Origin: Enterobacteriaceae bacterium | GTDB lineage: Bacteria > Pseudomonadota > Gammaproteobacteria > Enterobacterales > Enterobacteriaceae | Direction: 5' to 3' | NCBI GenBank assembly: GCA_022712475.1 | Contig: JALAGK010000574.1 | Coordinates: 1 to 5,881 of the forward strand | DNA length: 5,881 nucleotides | In this document: one piece after another, positions 1 through 5,881 of the stretch | Position numbering within the stretch: the first letter of the stretch is position 1 | Layout of the letters: every line of letters starts with the position of its first letter | The notes under the pieces: generated by a model | What the model saw: only the letters and a program-made list of their open reading frames with translations | The model's database searches: none | What the model was told of the DNA's origin: nothing | Translations under genes and position numbers: made by a program

Positions 1-50
1 ATCATGCACTACTAACTCTTATGTGACGAAATATACATTGCGCTTCAAGA

Positions 51-83
51 GAATGGCACCTGCTTTATGTAGGTGCTATTTTT
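51..83 (+). terminator. Rho-independent terminator at the left edge
   Basis: GCACCT (56-61) pairs perfectly with AGGTGC (71-76). The stem extends outward through G-U and A-T pairs to about 51/81 and inward by C63-G69, leaving a small T-rich loop. A run of five T (79-83) follows on the + strand, so termination is best for + strand transcription, meaning a gene left of the window. In E. coli the convergent neighbour of yegH is asmA, so its tail is the likely user; this is inference, as no asmA coding sequence is recognisable in bases 1-50. On the minus strand the same hairpin lies just past the yegH stop codon, but its tail (ATTCTCTTG) is a poorer T-run. It may act weakly in both directions. 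Confidence 0.65.
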
Positions 84-118
84 ACCTTTCATTATAACAA
101 TTGAATTTCAGATTTTGT

Positions 119-1702
119 TCAAACCTCATAATCCAGCATCCCACTTTCATCCTCCGGCGGCACCACCAGCACCTTCTGCACGCGGTGATTCTCCACTTCC
201 AGCGTTTTTAACCGCCAGCCTGCAACATTCACCTCTTCGCCCTCAACCGGAATATGTTGCAGATGCTCCATCAGCAGCCCGGCCACGGTGTGATAGTCGC
301 GTCGCTCGTCGAGCGGCAGCGGGGCGTACTGCACCAAATCCTCCAGCGGCATATGGCCGTTTACCGTCCAACTGCCGTCGTCATTTTTAGCGATATCATG
401 CCGCGCGTCGGTTTCGTCTATCTCGTTTGGCAAGTTCCCGGCGATGGTTTCCATGACGTCGCTGAGCGTCACCAAGCCTTCCACTGAACCGAACTCATCC
501 ACCACAAACGCAAAATGGGTGCGGGCGCTGCGAAACTGTTCCAGCGCGGGCAGTAGAGTTACGGTCTCCGGGAACACCAATGGCTGGCGTACCAGTGCGT
601 GCAGGTCCAGCTTATCGCCACGCAGTTGCTGGGCCAGCAGGTCGATAACATGTACCACGCCGAGCAGATTATCGTCACCGCCAGTTACCACGATGCGCGT
701 GTGCTGGTTTTTCTCCAGCAGTTCGCGGATGTGTGCTTCTGGCGCGCTGAGGTCCACATGCTCAATATCGTGGCGCGAGGTCATGATGCTGCTTACCGTG
801 CGCTGGTTAAGATTAAGCACCCGCTCAATCATCATGCGCTCTTGCGGGTTAAACAGCGTGGCTTCGCCATCGTGGTCGGCAATCAGCGAGGCGGTGTCGG
901 CATCCAGCTCCGCTTCCTCTTTGCGTCCGCTGAGTAACCGCATCACCGCTTCGGTGGTGCGGCTTCTTAGCGTCTGGTTGGCAGACAGAAAACGGCGGCG
1001 GTTAAAGTTAGCGAGCTGGTTGAGCGCTTCAATCATCACCGAGAACCCAATGGCCGCATAGAGATAGCCTTTTGGGATATGGAAGCCAAAGCCGTCGGCA
1101 ATGAGGCTAAAGCCAATCATCAGCAGGAAGCTCAGGCACAAAATGACAATGGTTGGGTGGCTATTCACAAAACGCGTTAGCGCCTTACTTGCCAGCAGCA
1201 TCAGGCTAATGGCGATAATCACCGCTGCCATCATTACGCCGAGGTGATCCACCATGCCGACGGCGGTTATGACTGAGTCAAGAGAGAAAATGGCGTCCAG
1301 CACCACAATCTGTGCCACCACGCCCCAGAAACGCGCCCCGCGCCGCTGGGTTGGGTTGTCCTGGTCTTTGCCCTCCAGCCGTTCGTTAAGCTCAACGGTT
1401 GCCTTAAACAGCAAAAACAGGCCCCCGAACAGCATAATCAGGTCGCGGGCGCTGAAGCTGAGTGTGCGCACAGAAAAAAGCGGTGTGGTCAATGTGACCA
1501 GCCAGGAGATAGATGCCAGCAGTAACAGGCGCATCACCATGGCCAGCAGCAGACCCGTGATGCGCGCCCGGTCGCGTTGAGCGGGTGGCAGTTTTTCAGC
1601 GAGGATGGCAATAAACACCAGATTATCAATGCCAAGCACCAGCTCAATAACCACCAGAGTGACAAGTCCGGCCCAGATTGACGGATCGGCTATCCATTCC
1701 AT
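119..1702 (-). CDS. yegH: YegH: TerC-family membrane protein with CBS pair and CorC/HlyC domain
   Basis: The 527-residue product matches E. coli YegH over its full length as I remember it (same start MEWIADPS, same end YEV). It is an inner-membrane protein of unproven function; the family is linked to metal-ion export or tolerance. Residues 1 to about 235 form a TerC-type membrane domain of several hydrophobic helices with the conserved acidic motifs GIDN (Asp26) and LDAIFSLDS (Asp136, Asp142). Two CBS domains follow at about 305-365 and 370-425 ([17 protein letters not shown], around 400-416), then a CorC/HlyC domain at about 437-515. It is transcribed divergently from wza and is not known to take part in polysaccharide export. 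Start choice: ATG at 1702 agrees with E. coli, but an in-frame TTG at 1708 would add two residues and sits 6 bases from AAGG (1718-1715), against 12 bases for the ATG. No frameshift is seen. Confidence 0.95.
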   Translation of the reverse strand: MEWIADPSIWAGLVTLVVIELVLGIDNLVFIAILAEKLPPAQRDRARITGLLLAMVMRLLLLASISWLVTLTTPLFSVRTLSFSARDLIMLFGGLFLLFKATVELNERLEGKDQDNPTQRRGARFWGVVAQIVVLDAIFSLDSVITAVGMVDHLGVMMAAVIIAISLMLLASKALTRFVNSHPTIVILCLSFLLMIGFSLIADGFGFHIPKGYLYAAIGFSVMIEALNQLANFNRRRFLSANQTLRSRTTEAVMRLLSGRKEEAELDADTASLIADHDGEATLFNPQERMMIERVLNLNQRTVSSIMTSRHDIEHVDLSAPEAHIRELLEKNQHTRIVVTGGDDNLLGVVHVIDLLAQQLRGDKLDLHALVRQPLVFPETVTLLPALEQFRSARTHFAFVVDEFGSVEGLVTLSDVMETIAGNLPNEIDETDARHDIAKNDDGSWTVNGHMPLEDLVQYAPLPLDERRDYHTVAGLLMEHLQHIPVEGEEVNVAGWRLKTLEVENHRVQKVLVVPPEDESGMLDYEV

Positions 1703-1739
1703 TAGCAAACGCTACCTTGTGACTGAAGACTGATACCCC

Positions 1740-1768
1740 ATTTTAAGCACGGTGCAAGAGGGCGGCAA
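1740..1768 (-). promoter_or_regulatory. Probable sigma-70 promoter of yegH
   Basis: Read on the minus strand, TTGCCG (1768-1763, 4 of 6 to the -35 consensus) is followed after exactly 17 bases by TAAAAT (1745-1740, 5 of 6 to the -10 consensus). Transcription would start near 1733, giving a leader of about 30 bases that includes the AAGG ribosome site at 1718-1715. Spacing and position are good, but this rests on motif matching only. Confidence 0.5.
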
Positions 1769-1968
1769 ATGCAATTCGAGCCTGAGGATTTTCCTAAATA
1801 AAACGTTTAGCCAGAATCAGAGGGTAAATAATATTCCCGACAGATGTTAAGGATAATTAGCGCAGCATTTCTACAGGGTATTGGACAATATCTTAATTCC
1901 ATCGCGGATTGCGCTGAATAACATGAATATTATGTTGCGAGTAAGCTATTAAATAAATTGTGTCAACC

Positions 1969-1982
1969 TAAAGAAATTCCTA
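1969..1982 (+). promoter_or_regulatory. RcsAB box of the wza (colanic acid) promoter
   Basis: TAAAGAAATTCCTA matches the RcsAB box consensus TAAGAATATTCCTA at 11 of 14 positions, with both outer ends and the whole TTCCTA half intact. It differs from the E. coli wza box as I remember it by one base. Its centre lies about 458 bases before the wza start codon, close to the position of about -457 reported for E. coli. The RcsA-RcsB heterodimer binds here and activates colanic acid synthesis in response to envelope stress. It sits just upstream of a -35-like TTGAAA, as expected for an activator touching polymerase. Confidence 0.85.
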
Positions 1983-1988
1983 AAACAA

Positions 1989-2017
1989 TTGAAATTTGCA
2001 GCTAATCCTATTCTTAA
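1989..2017 (+). promoter_or_regulatory. Putative RcsAB-dependent wza promoter
   Basis: TTGAAA (1989-1994, 5 of 6 to the -35 consensus) begins six bases after the RcsAB box. The -10 element is uncertain. TATTCT (2009-2014) scores 4 of 6 but with a short 14-base spacer; TCTTAA (2012-2017) has a 17-base spacer but scores only 3 of 6. A poor core fits a promoter that depends on an activator. A start near 2020 would give a wza leader of roughly 410 bases. The left arm of a 10-bp inverted repeat (1996-2005) lies within the spacer. Confidence 0.45.
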
Positions 2018-2068
2018 AAATAACCACTCCAGGATTTGCTGTCTTGCCTGCTTATCGGTTAGCTGCAA
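1996..2068. repeat. Ten-bp perfect inverted repeat flanking the wza start region
   Basis: TTGCAGCTAA (1996-2005) is the exact reverse complement of TTAGCTGCAA (2059-2068), with 53 bases between. Two more inner positions can pair (T2006 with G2058 as wobble, C2007 with G2057). The left arm lies between the candidate -35 and -10 elements and would not be transcribed from the proposed start, so any role is more likely at the DNA level, as paired protein sites. The right arm shares its TAGCTGYAA core with 2232-2240 inside JUMPstart. Confidence 0.5.
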
Positions 2069-2085
2069 CAATCTTTCCAGCTTGC

Positions 2086-2118
2086 GGAGAATAAGGTTTT
2101 GATAGGGTTTATTTCTCC
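2086..2118 (+). other. Possible hairpin in the wza leader
   Basis: GGAGAA (2086-2091) pairs with TTCTCC (2113-2118). With one bulged T (2112), TAAG (2092-2095) pairs with TTTA (2108-2111) through a terminal G-U, giving about ten pairs around a 12-base loop. There is no T-run after it (TTGCTATTC follows), so it does not look like an intrinsic terminator. It would lie in the early part of the wza transcript. Confidence 0.35.
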
Positions 2119-2220
2119 TTGCTATTCATTCTGGCTGTATCAATAACAATATTGACAGCATGATGTTGAGAGTGATCCTGGCGATAGCGGTTTGCTCTGG
2201 TGAAAAAACTTATCTGATAT

Positions 2221-2259
2221 CAGTGATTTGGTAGCTGTAAAGCCACGGGCGGTAGCGTA
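2221..2259 (+). promoter_or_regulatory. JUMPstart element
   Basis: This 39-base element matches the JUMPstart consensus, as I remember it, at about 34 positions, including TGGTAGCTGT, AAGCCA and GGGCGGTAGCGT. JUMPstart lies in the 5' leaders of many enterobacterial polysaccharide operons and contains the ops site at its right end. It lies about 175 bases before the wza start and some 200 bases after the proposed promoter, so it works in the transcribed leader, not as a promoter. Its AGCTGTA (2233-2239) can pair with TACAGCT just beyond the element (2262-2268). Confidence 0.92.
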
Positions 2260-2269
2260 TCTACAGCTG
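2232..2269 (+). other. Inverted repeat bracketing ops
   Basis: AGCTGTA (2233-2239) is the exact reverse complement of TACAGCT (2262-2268), with an extra T2232-G2269 wobble possible in RNA. The 22 bases between contain the whole ops site. The hairpin can form only after polymerase has passed ops, so it cannot take part in RfaH loading before that. It may help pausing, release or RNA stability. Stem-loops in JUMPstart regions have been proposed before. Confidence 0.45.
2248..2259 (+). promoter_or_regulatory. ops element, RfaH recruitment site
   Basis: GGCGGTAGCGTA matches the ops core GGCGGTAGCGT exactly. RNA polymerase pauses at ops, and the exposed non-template strand, which folds a tiny GC/GC hairpin (2249-2250 with 2255-2256), is recognised by the NusG paralogue RfaH. 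RfaH then stays on the polymerase, suppresses pausing and Rho termination, and recruits ribosomes through S10. This fits a long exopolysaccharide operon starting at wza. Confidence 0.92.
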
Positions 2270-2366
2270 AATAATTAGCCCCACGTATTCTGTCAATCAC
2301 TCATGCACAAATAAGCGGCTTTTAGGAATGGTGCCATTATATTCGTGTGCTGAGGTCTGCATTCTT

Positions 2367-2423
2367 ATGCTCCTTAATACAAGGTGTTTATTTAATTGCA
2401 GGATAATGACTCTGCCAAAGTGA
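2367..2423 (+). CDS. Possible 18-codon leader peptide upstream of wza
   Basis: An ATG at 2367 is preceded by GAGGT (2352-2356) at a spacing of 10 bases and opens an 18-codon frame (MLLNTRCLFNCRIMTLPK) ending at TGA 2421-2423, ten bases before the wza start. The same frame can open earlier at ATG 2328 (31 codons), where AGGA is directly adjacent and too close, or later at ATG 2406 (5 codons, AGG three bases before). Two AGG arginine codons, rare in enterobacteria, occur at 2382 and 2400. The stop codon overlaps the weak wza ribosome site (AGTGAT, 2419-2424), so translation here could affect wza initiation. I recognise no family, and no expression is shown; a chance frame of this length is quite possible. 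Confidence 0.25.
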   Translation: MLLNTRCLFNCRIMTLPK

Positions 2424-2433
2424 TAAATAATCA

Positions 2434-3570
2434 ATGATGAAATCCAATCTAAAATTGATGCCCTTATTGGTGTCTGTAACACTGATGAGTGGCTGTACCA
2501 TTTTTCCCGGCAGTAATATATCCACGTTCGGGAAAGATGTGATTAAACAGCAGGATTCAGACGTTGACCTGAACCGGATGGTAAATGTTTATCCACTGAC
2601 GCCGCGGTTGGTTGAACAGTTGCGCCCACGCCCAAATGTTGCCCAGCCAAATATGTCACTGGACCAGGAAATCGCCAGTTATGAATACCGTGTTGGTCCT
2701 GGCGATGTACTTAACGTCACGGTTTGGGATCACCCGGAGTTGACCACTCCTGCGGGGCAGTACCGCAGTTCCAGCGATGCCGGTAACTGGGTACAGGCCG
2801 ACGGTAGCGTGTTCTATCCCTACATAGGCAAAGTCAATGTACAGGGTAAAACCTTGTCCCAAATCCGCAGCGATATCACCGGACGCCTGGCAAGCTACAT
2901 TGCCGACCCGCAAGTTGATGTCAATATCGCCGCTTTCCGCTCACAAAAAGCCTATGTTTCCGGCCAGGTGGAAAAATCAGGCCAGCAGGCCATTACTAAT
3001 GTACCGCTCACGGTACTGGATGCGATTAACGCCGCAGGCGGTCTGACTGACAACGCCGACTGGCGCAACGTGGTACTGACGCACAACGGCCGTGAGGAGC
3101 GCATCTCGCTCCAGGCGCTGATGCAAAATGGCGATTTGAGCCAGAACCGTCTGCTTTATCCCGGCGATATTCTGTTTGTGCCGCGCAATGACGACCTCAA
3201 AGTGTTCGTGATGGGCGAAGTGAAAAAACAAAGCACGCTCAAAATGGACTTCAGCGGTATGACGCTTACCGAGGCGCTGGGCCAGGCTGAAGGCATTGAT
3301 ATGACGACCTCTAACGCCAGCGGCATCTTCGTGTTGCGCCCGATAAAAGGCGACCGTAACGGCAAAATTGCCAACGTCTATCAGCTGGATATGTCTGATG
3401 CCACCTCGCTGGTTATGGCAACCGAGTTCCGTCTGCAACCTTACGATGTGGTCTACGTCACTACCGCGCCAGTCGCTCGCTGGAACCGCCTGGTTAGTCA
3501 GCTGCTGCCAACCATTAGCGGCGTGCGCTACATGACCGACACGGCCGTTGACATCAACAACAACTGGTAA
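2434..3570 (+). CDS. wza: Wza, outer-membrane polysaccharide export lipoprotein
   Basis: The 378-residue product is nearly full-length collinear with E. coli Wza (379). Wza is the octameric channel that carries colanic acid (or group 1 capsule) through the periplasm and outer membrane, docking on Wzc. A lipoprotein signal ends in LMSGC, so Cys21 is the lipidated residue. The polysaccharide export domain lies at about 85-170 ([18 protein letters not shown]), followed by SLBB-type beta-grasp repeats at about 172-250 and 255-344. The C-terminal amphipathic helix at about 345-378 ([19 protein letters not shown]) forms the alpha-helical barrel in the outer membrane. Start: tandem ATGATG at 2434, as in E. 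coli; only a weak ribosome site (AGTGAT, nine bases upstream) is present. It is the first gene of the operon, behind the RcsAB box and ops, and ends five bases before wzb. Confidence 0.97.
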   Translation: MMKSNLKLMPLLVSVTLMSGCTIFPGSNISTFGKDVIKQQDSDVDLNRMVNVYPLTPRLVEQLRPRPNVAQPNMSLDQEIASYEYRVGPGDVLNVTVWDHPELTTPAGQYRSSSDAGNWVQADGSVFYPYIGKVNVQGKTLSQIRSDITGRLASYIADPQVDVNIAAFRSQKAYVSGQVEKSGQQAITNVPLTVLDAINAAGGLTDNADWRNVVLTHNGREERISLQALMQNGDLSQNRLLYPGDILFVPRNDDLKVFVMGEVKKQSTLKMDFSGMTLTEALGQAEGIDMTTSNASGIFVLRPIKGDRNGKIANVYQLDMSDATSLVMATEFRLQPYDVVYVTTAPVARWNRLVSQLLPTISGVRYMTDTAVDINNNW

Positions 3571-3575
3571 CGCTT

Positions 3576-4019
3576 ATGTTTAACAACATTCTCGTGGTTT
3601 GTGTGGGGAACATCTGTCGTTCCCCAACGGCGGAGCGCTTGTTGCGCCAGTATCAGCCGGGGTTGACGGTGGAGTCTGCCGGATTGGGTGCGCTTGTGGG
3701 CAAGGGCGCCGATGCTCGCGCTGTTGAGATAGCGCAGGAGCACGGATTATCGCTGGCGGGTCACTGCGCCCGCCAGATAACCGCCAGCCTGTGCCGCCAT
3801 TACGACCTGATTCTCACGATGGAAAAACGGCATATCCATGCCCTTTGCGATATCGCGCCAGAAATGCGCGGCAAGGTCATGCTGTTTGGCCACTGGAACG
3901 ACGAGCGGGAAATTCCCGACCCGTATCGCAAAAGCCGCGAGGCGTTTGAAGCCGTGTTTACCCTTCTCGACCATTCTGCCCGCTCATGGGCGCACGCACT
4001 GACAGCTCAGCAGGGATAA
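3576..4019 (+). CDS. wzb: Wzb, low-molecular-weight protein tyrosine phosphatase
   Basis: This 147-residue cytoplasmic enzyme is the same length as E. coli Wzb. It removes phosphate from the tyrosine-rich tail of Wzc, resetting the kinase so that high-molecular-weight colanic acid is made. The phosphatase P-loop C-X5-R-S is at residues 9-16 (CVGNICRS), giving nucleophile Cys9 and phosphate-binding Arg15. The general acid motif DPY is at 115-117 (Asp115). Both catalytic elements are intact. The gene begins five bases after the wza stop with no strong ribosome site (GGTAA spans the wza stop), which suggests translational coupling to wza, and it ends two bases before wzc. Confidence 0.97.
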   Translation: MFNNILVVCVGNICRSPTAERLLRQYQPGLTVESAGLGALVGKGADARAVEIAQEHGLSLAGHCARQITASLCRHYDLILTMEKRHIHALCDIAPEMRGKVMLFGHWNDEREIPDPYRKSREAFEAVFTLLDHSARSWAHALTAQQG

Positions 4020-4021
4020 CA

Positions 4022-5881
4022 ATGACAGAAAATGTAAGGCATTCAGCCGCCTCGACTGAGGGCAATGATGAAATCGATATTGGCCGCCTGCTCGGTACGG
4101 TCATCGAGGCCCGCTGGTGGGTGCTCGGGATCACCGCTGTGTTTGCCGCTGTGGCTATCGTTTATGTGACGTTTGCCACACCGATTTACAGCGCCGATGC
4201 GTTAGTCCAGATAGAGCAGGACACCAGCAGTGCGCTGGTACAGGACCTCAACAGCGCACTCAGCAATAAGCCGCCGGCCTCAGAGGCGGAGATGCAGCTG
4301 ATTCAGTCGCGTCTGGTGCTGGGTAAAACCGTTGACGACCTTGACCTGGATATTGGTGTTGAAAAAAACACGTTCCCGATTTTTGGTGCAGGATGGGATC
4401 GGTTGATGGGCCGCCAGAACGACACGGTGAAAGTGACCACCTTTAATCCGGCGAAAGGAATGGCGAAAGACACCTTTACGCTTAACGTTATCGACCCGCA
4501 GCATTATACGCTTGAGAGTGATGCCGGTTTCAGCGCGCGCGGTGAAGTGGGCAAGACGTTGACTCAGGACGGTCTGTCCATCATGGTGTCGGCGATTCAC
4601 GCTGCTGAAGGTAGCCGTTTTACGGTCACTAAATTCTCCACGCTGGGCATGATCAAATTTCTGCAAAGCAACCTGACGGTAACCGAAAGCGGCAAAGATA
4701 CCGGTGTACTGTTGCTGGCCTTCACCGGTGAGGATCGGGATCAGATTCGTGACATCCTCAACGCGATTACCCGCAATTACCAGGCGCAGAATATTGAGCG
4801 TAAATCTGCTGAGGCGTCGCACAGCCTGAAGTTCCTTGATAAGCAGTTACCGGAAGTGCGAGCGTCGCTGGACGAGGCGGAGAATAAACTCAACGCGTAC
4901 CGCCAACAGAAGGACTCGGTGGACTTACCGCTTGAGGCCAAATCGGTGCTCGACTCGGTGGTGAATATTGATGCCCAGCTCAACGAGCTGACCTTCAAAG
5001 AAGCCGAAATTTCTAAGCTGTACACCAAACGCCATCCGGCCTACCGCACGTTGTTAGAAAAACGCAAGGCGCTGGAAGATGAAAAATCACGTCTTAATAG
5101 CCGCATCAGCGACATGCCGCAGACCCAGCAGGAAATTGTGCGCCTGACGCGCGATGTGGAATCCGGTCAGCAGGTGTATATGCAGCTTCTGAACAAGCAG
5201 CAGGAACTGCGTATTACCGAGGCCAGCACCGTGGGCGACGTACGTATTGTCGACCCGGCCATCACCCAGCCGGGTGTGCTTAAGCCGAAAAAAGCGCTCA
5301 TTGTATTGGGCAGCATTATCCTGGGCCTGTTGCTGTCCATAATTGGCGTGCTGCTGCGCTCGCTGTTTAACCGCGGTATTGAGAGCGCCCAGGTGCTCGA
5401 AGAGGCGGGCGTGAGCGTGTATGCCAGCATTCCATTATCTGACTGGCAAAAAGCGCGCGATACGGTCAAAACGGTGAGTGGCGGCGATAAGCGCTACAAG
5501 CAAAGCCAGCTGCTAGCGGTGGGTAACCCGACTGACCTTGCTATTGAGGCTATCCGCAGTCTGCGCACCAGCCTTCACTTTGCCATGATGCAGGCCAGCA
5601 ACAATGTGCTGATGCTCTCAGGCGTCAGTCCCTCCATTGGTAAAACCTTTGTCTGTGCCAACCTGGCGGCAGTTATCAGTCAGACCAACAAACGTGTGCT
5701 GCTTATCGACTGCGATATGCGCAAAGGCTATACCCACGAGCTGCTGGGCACCACCAACCACAACGGCCTGTCGGACATACTGGCAGGTCAGGGTGACATT
5801 GCCGGTTGCGTGCAGAAAACCTCAATTCCGTGTTTTGACCTGGTGCCGCGCGGTCAGGTGCCGCCTAATCCGTCGGAACTG
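4022..5881 (+). CDS. wzc: Wzc, polysaccharide co-polymerase and tyrosine autokinase (3' end outside window)
   Basis: An uninterrupted frame of 620 codons runs off the right edge; E. coli Wzc has 720, so about 100 residues are missing, including the rest of the kinase and the C-terminal tyrosine cluster. Wzc spans the inner membrane, controls Wzy-dependent polymer length and contacts Wza. In order: a Wzz-type chain-length domain from about 16, with membrane helix 1 at 32-52; a periplasmic region with coiled-coil stretches at about 260-400; membrane helix 2 at 425-446; then the cytoplasmic BY-kinase. The kinase shows the oligomerisation motif E509-X2-R512-X2-R515, Walker A GVSPSIGKT (534-542, Lys541), Walker A' LLIDCDM (Asp563, Asp565) and Tyr570, which matches the regulatory Tyr569 of E. 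coli. The one-residue offset comes from a small insertion near residue 485. The start ATG has AGGG (4012-4015) six bases upstream, inside the end of wzb. Confidence 0.96.
   Translation, partial: MTENVRHSAASTEGNDEIDIGRLLGTVIEARWWVLGITAVFAAVAIVYVTFATPIYSADALVQIEQDTSSALVQDLNSALSNKPPASEAEMQLIQSRLVLGKTVDDLDLDIGVEKNTFPIFGAGWDRLMGRQNDTVKVTTFNPAKGMAKDTFTLNVIDPQHYTLESDAGFSARGEVGKTLTQDGLSIMVSAIHAAEGSRFTVTKFSTLGMIKFLQSNLTVTESGKDTGVLLLAFTGEDRDQIRDILNAITRNYQAQNIERKSAEASHSLKFLDKQLPEVRASLDEAENKLNAYRQQKDSVDLPLEAKSVLDSVVNIDAQLNELTFKEAEISKLYTKRHPAYRTLLEKRKALEDEKSRLNSRISDMPQTQQEIVRLTRDVESGQQVYMQLLNKQQELRITEASTVGDVRIVDPAITQPGVLKPKKALIVLGSIILGLLLSIIGVLLRSLFNRGIESAQVLEEAGVSVYASIPLSDWQKARDTVKTVSGGDKRYKQSQLLAVGNPTDLAIEAIRSLRTSLHFAMMQASNNVLMLSGVSPSIGKTFVCANLAAVISQTNKRVLLIDCDMRKGYTHELLGTTNHNGLSDILAGQGDIAGCVQKTSIPCFDLVPRGQVPPNPSEL

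Larger units (their letters stand above)
1703..2433. other. Divergent yegH-wza intergenic region (731 bases)
   Basis: This gene-free stretch is visibly richer in A and T than the flanking genes, and much of it appears to be untranslated wza leader. From left to right it holds the yegH ribosome site and promoter (1713-1768); an AT-rich block with a partial Rcs-like site (1826-1839) and an imperfect palindrome AACAT..ATGTT (1920-1936); the RcsAB box (1969-1982) and putative wza promoter (1989-2017); a bulged hairpin (2086-2118); a 24-codon hydrophobic reading frame with no good ribosome site (2160-2234); the palindrome CTGATATCAG (2214-2223); JUMPstart and ops (2221-2259); and an upstream reading frame ending at 2423. 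No tRNA, insertion sequence or CRISPR is visible. Confidence 0.9.

Noticed and set aside
1..50. Tail of a + strand gene (asmA by analogy with E. coli)
   Set aside because: The frames are too short to recognise and I cannot tell which stop (13-15 or 24-26), if either, ends a gene.
444..1061. 205-codon + strand reading frame opposite yegH, with smaller frames at 254-487, 599-937 and 1254-1580
   Set aside because: They are antisense to a well-conserved gene, rich in Ser and Arg as expected for shadow frames, lack ribosome sites and resemble no protein I know.
1920..1936. Imperfect palindrome AACAT..ATGTT as an operator
   Set aside because: Only the five outer pairs hold and the centre is mismatched; it matches no regulator site I know and lies in AT-rich DNA.
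2152..2180. Perfect -35 hexamer TTGACA at 2152-2157 as a second wza promoter
   Set aside because: No acceptable -10 lies 15-19 bases downstream; the best candidate is GATCCT. It is also only about 65 bases before ops, and the RcsAB-linked promoter explains the layout better.
2214..2223. Perfect 10-bp palindrome CTGATATCAG at the left edge of JUMPstart
   Set aside because: Its last three bases are the start of JUMPstart and the pairing does not extend; a palindrome this short is common by chance.
2297..2482. 61-codon minus-strand frame over the wza leader and start
   Set aside because: It overlaps the wza signal sequence and the leader with no ribosome site on that strand; nothing recognisable in the product.
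4280..4822. 180-codon minus-strand frame inside wzc
   Set aside because: It is antisense to conserved Wzc coding sequence, with a composition typical of a shadow frame and no promoter or ribosome site.
2434..5881. Capsule (K-antigen) wza-wzb-wzc locus instead of colanic acid
   Set aside because: Capsule loci of Klebsiella type have galF and wzi upstream; here yegH is the divergent neighbour, as in the colanic acid locus, and an RcsAB box sits at the expected distance.

Overview
The window comes from a gammaproteobacterium of the family Enterobacteriaceae. It covers the start of the colanic acid (M-antigen) exopolysaccharide locus. Gene order and divergence (yegH leftward; wza, wzb, wzc rightward) match Escherichia coli K-12 as I know it. 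The predicted proteins are close to the E. coli ones but differ by many scattered substitutions and a few one- or two-residue indels. I therefore read it as another enterobacterial genus or species (Enterobacter, Citrobacter, Kosakonia and similar are all possible) and cannot name it from the sequence alone.

Layout. Bases 1-118 are a short intergenic end carrying a strong hairpin plus T-run, a terminator probably serving a + strand gene outside the window and perhaps yegH as well. Bases 119-1702 (minus strand) encode YegH, a TerC-type membrane protein fused to CBS and CorC/HlyC domains. Bases 1703-2433 are a long, visibly AT-rich divergent intergenic region. It holds a likely yegH promoter, an RcsAB box about 458 bases upstream of wza, a probable wza promoter, and a leader of about 400 bases. 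That leader contains a 39-base JUMPstart element with the RfaH-recruiting ops site, several inverted repeats and possible leader peptides. Then follow wza (2434-3570), wzb (3576-4019) and the first 620 codons of wzc (4022 to the end), packed with 2-5 base gaps.

How the genes work together. Wza is the outer-membrane lipoprotein export channel, Wzc the inner-membrane co-polymerase and autophosphorylating tyrosine kinase, and Wzb the cytoplasmic phosphatase that dephosphorylates Wzc. Cycling of Wzc phosphorylation controls polymer assembly and export. The upstream DNA suggests two-level control known for this operon: RcsA-RcsB activation of initiation under envelope stress, then RfaH loading at ops so that polymerase can traverse a very long operon.

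No undescribed system is evident; the coding content is well-known. The least explained material is in the wza leader: an 18-codon (or 31-codon) reading frame with a good ribosome site ending ten bases before wza, a family of four TAGCTGYA-like elements in two inverted pairs (one pair straddling the promoter, one bracketing ops), and a weak ribosome site for wza itself.
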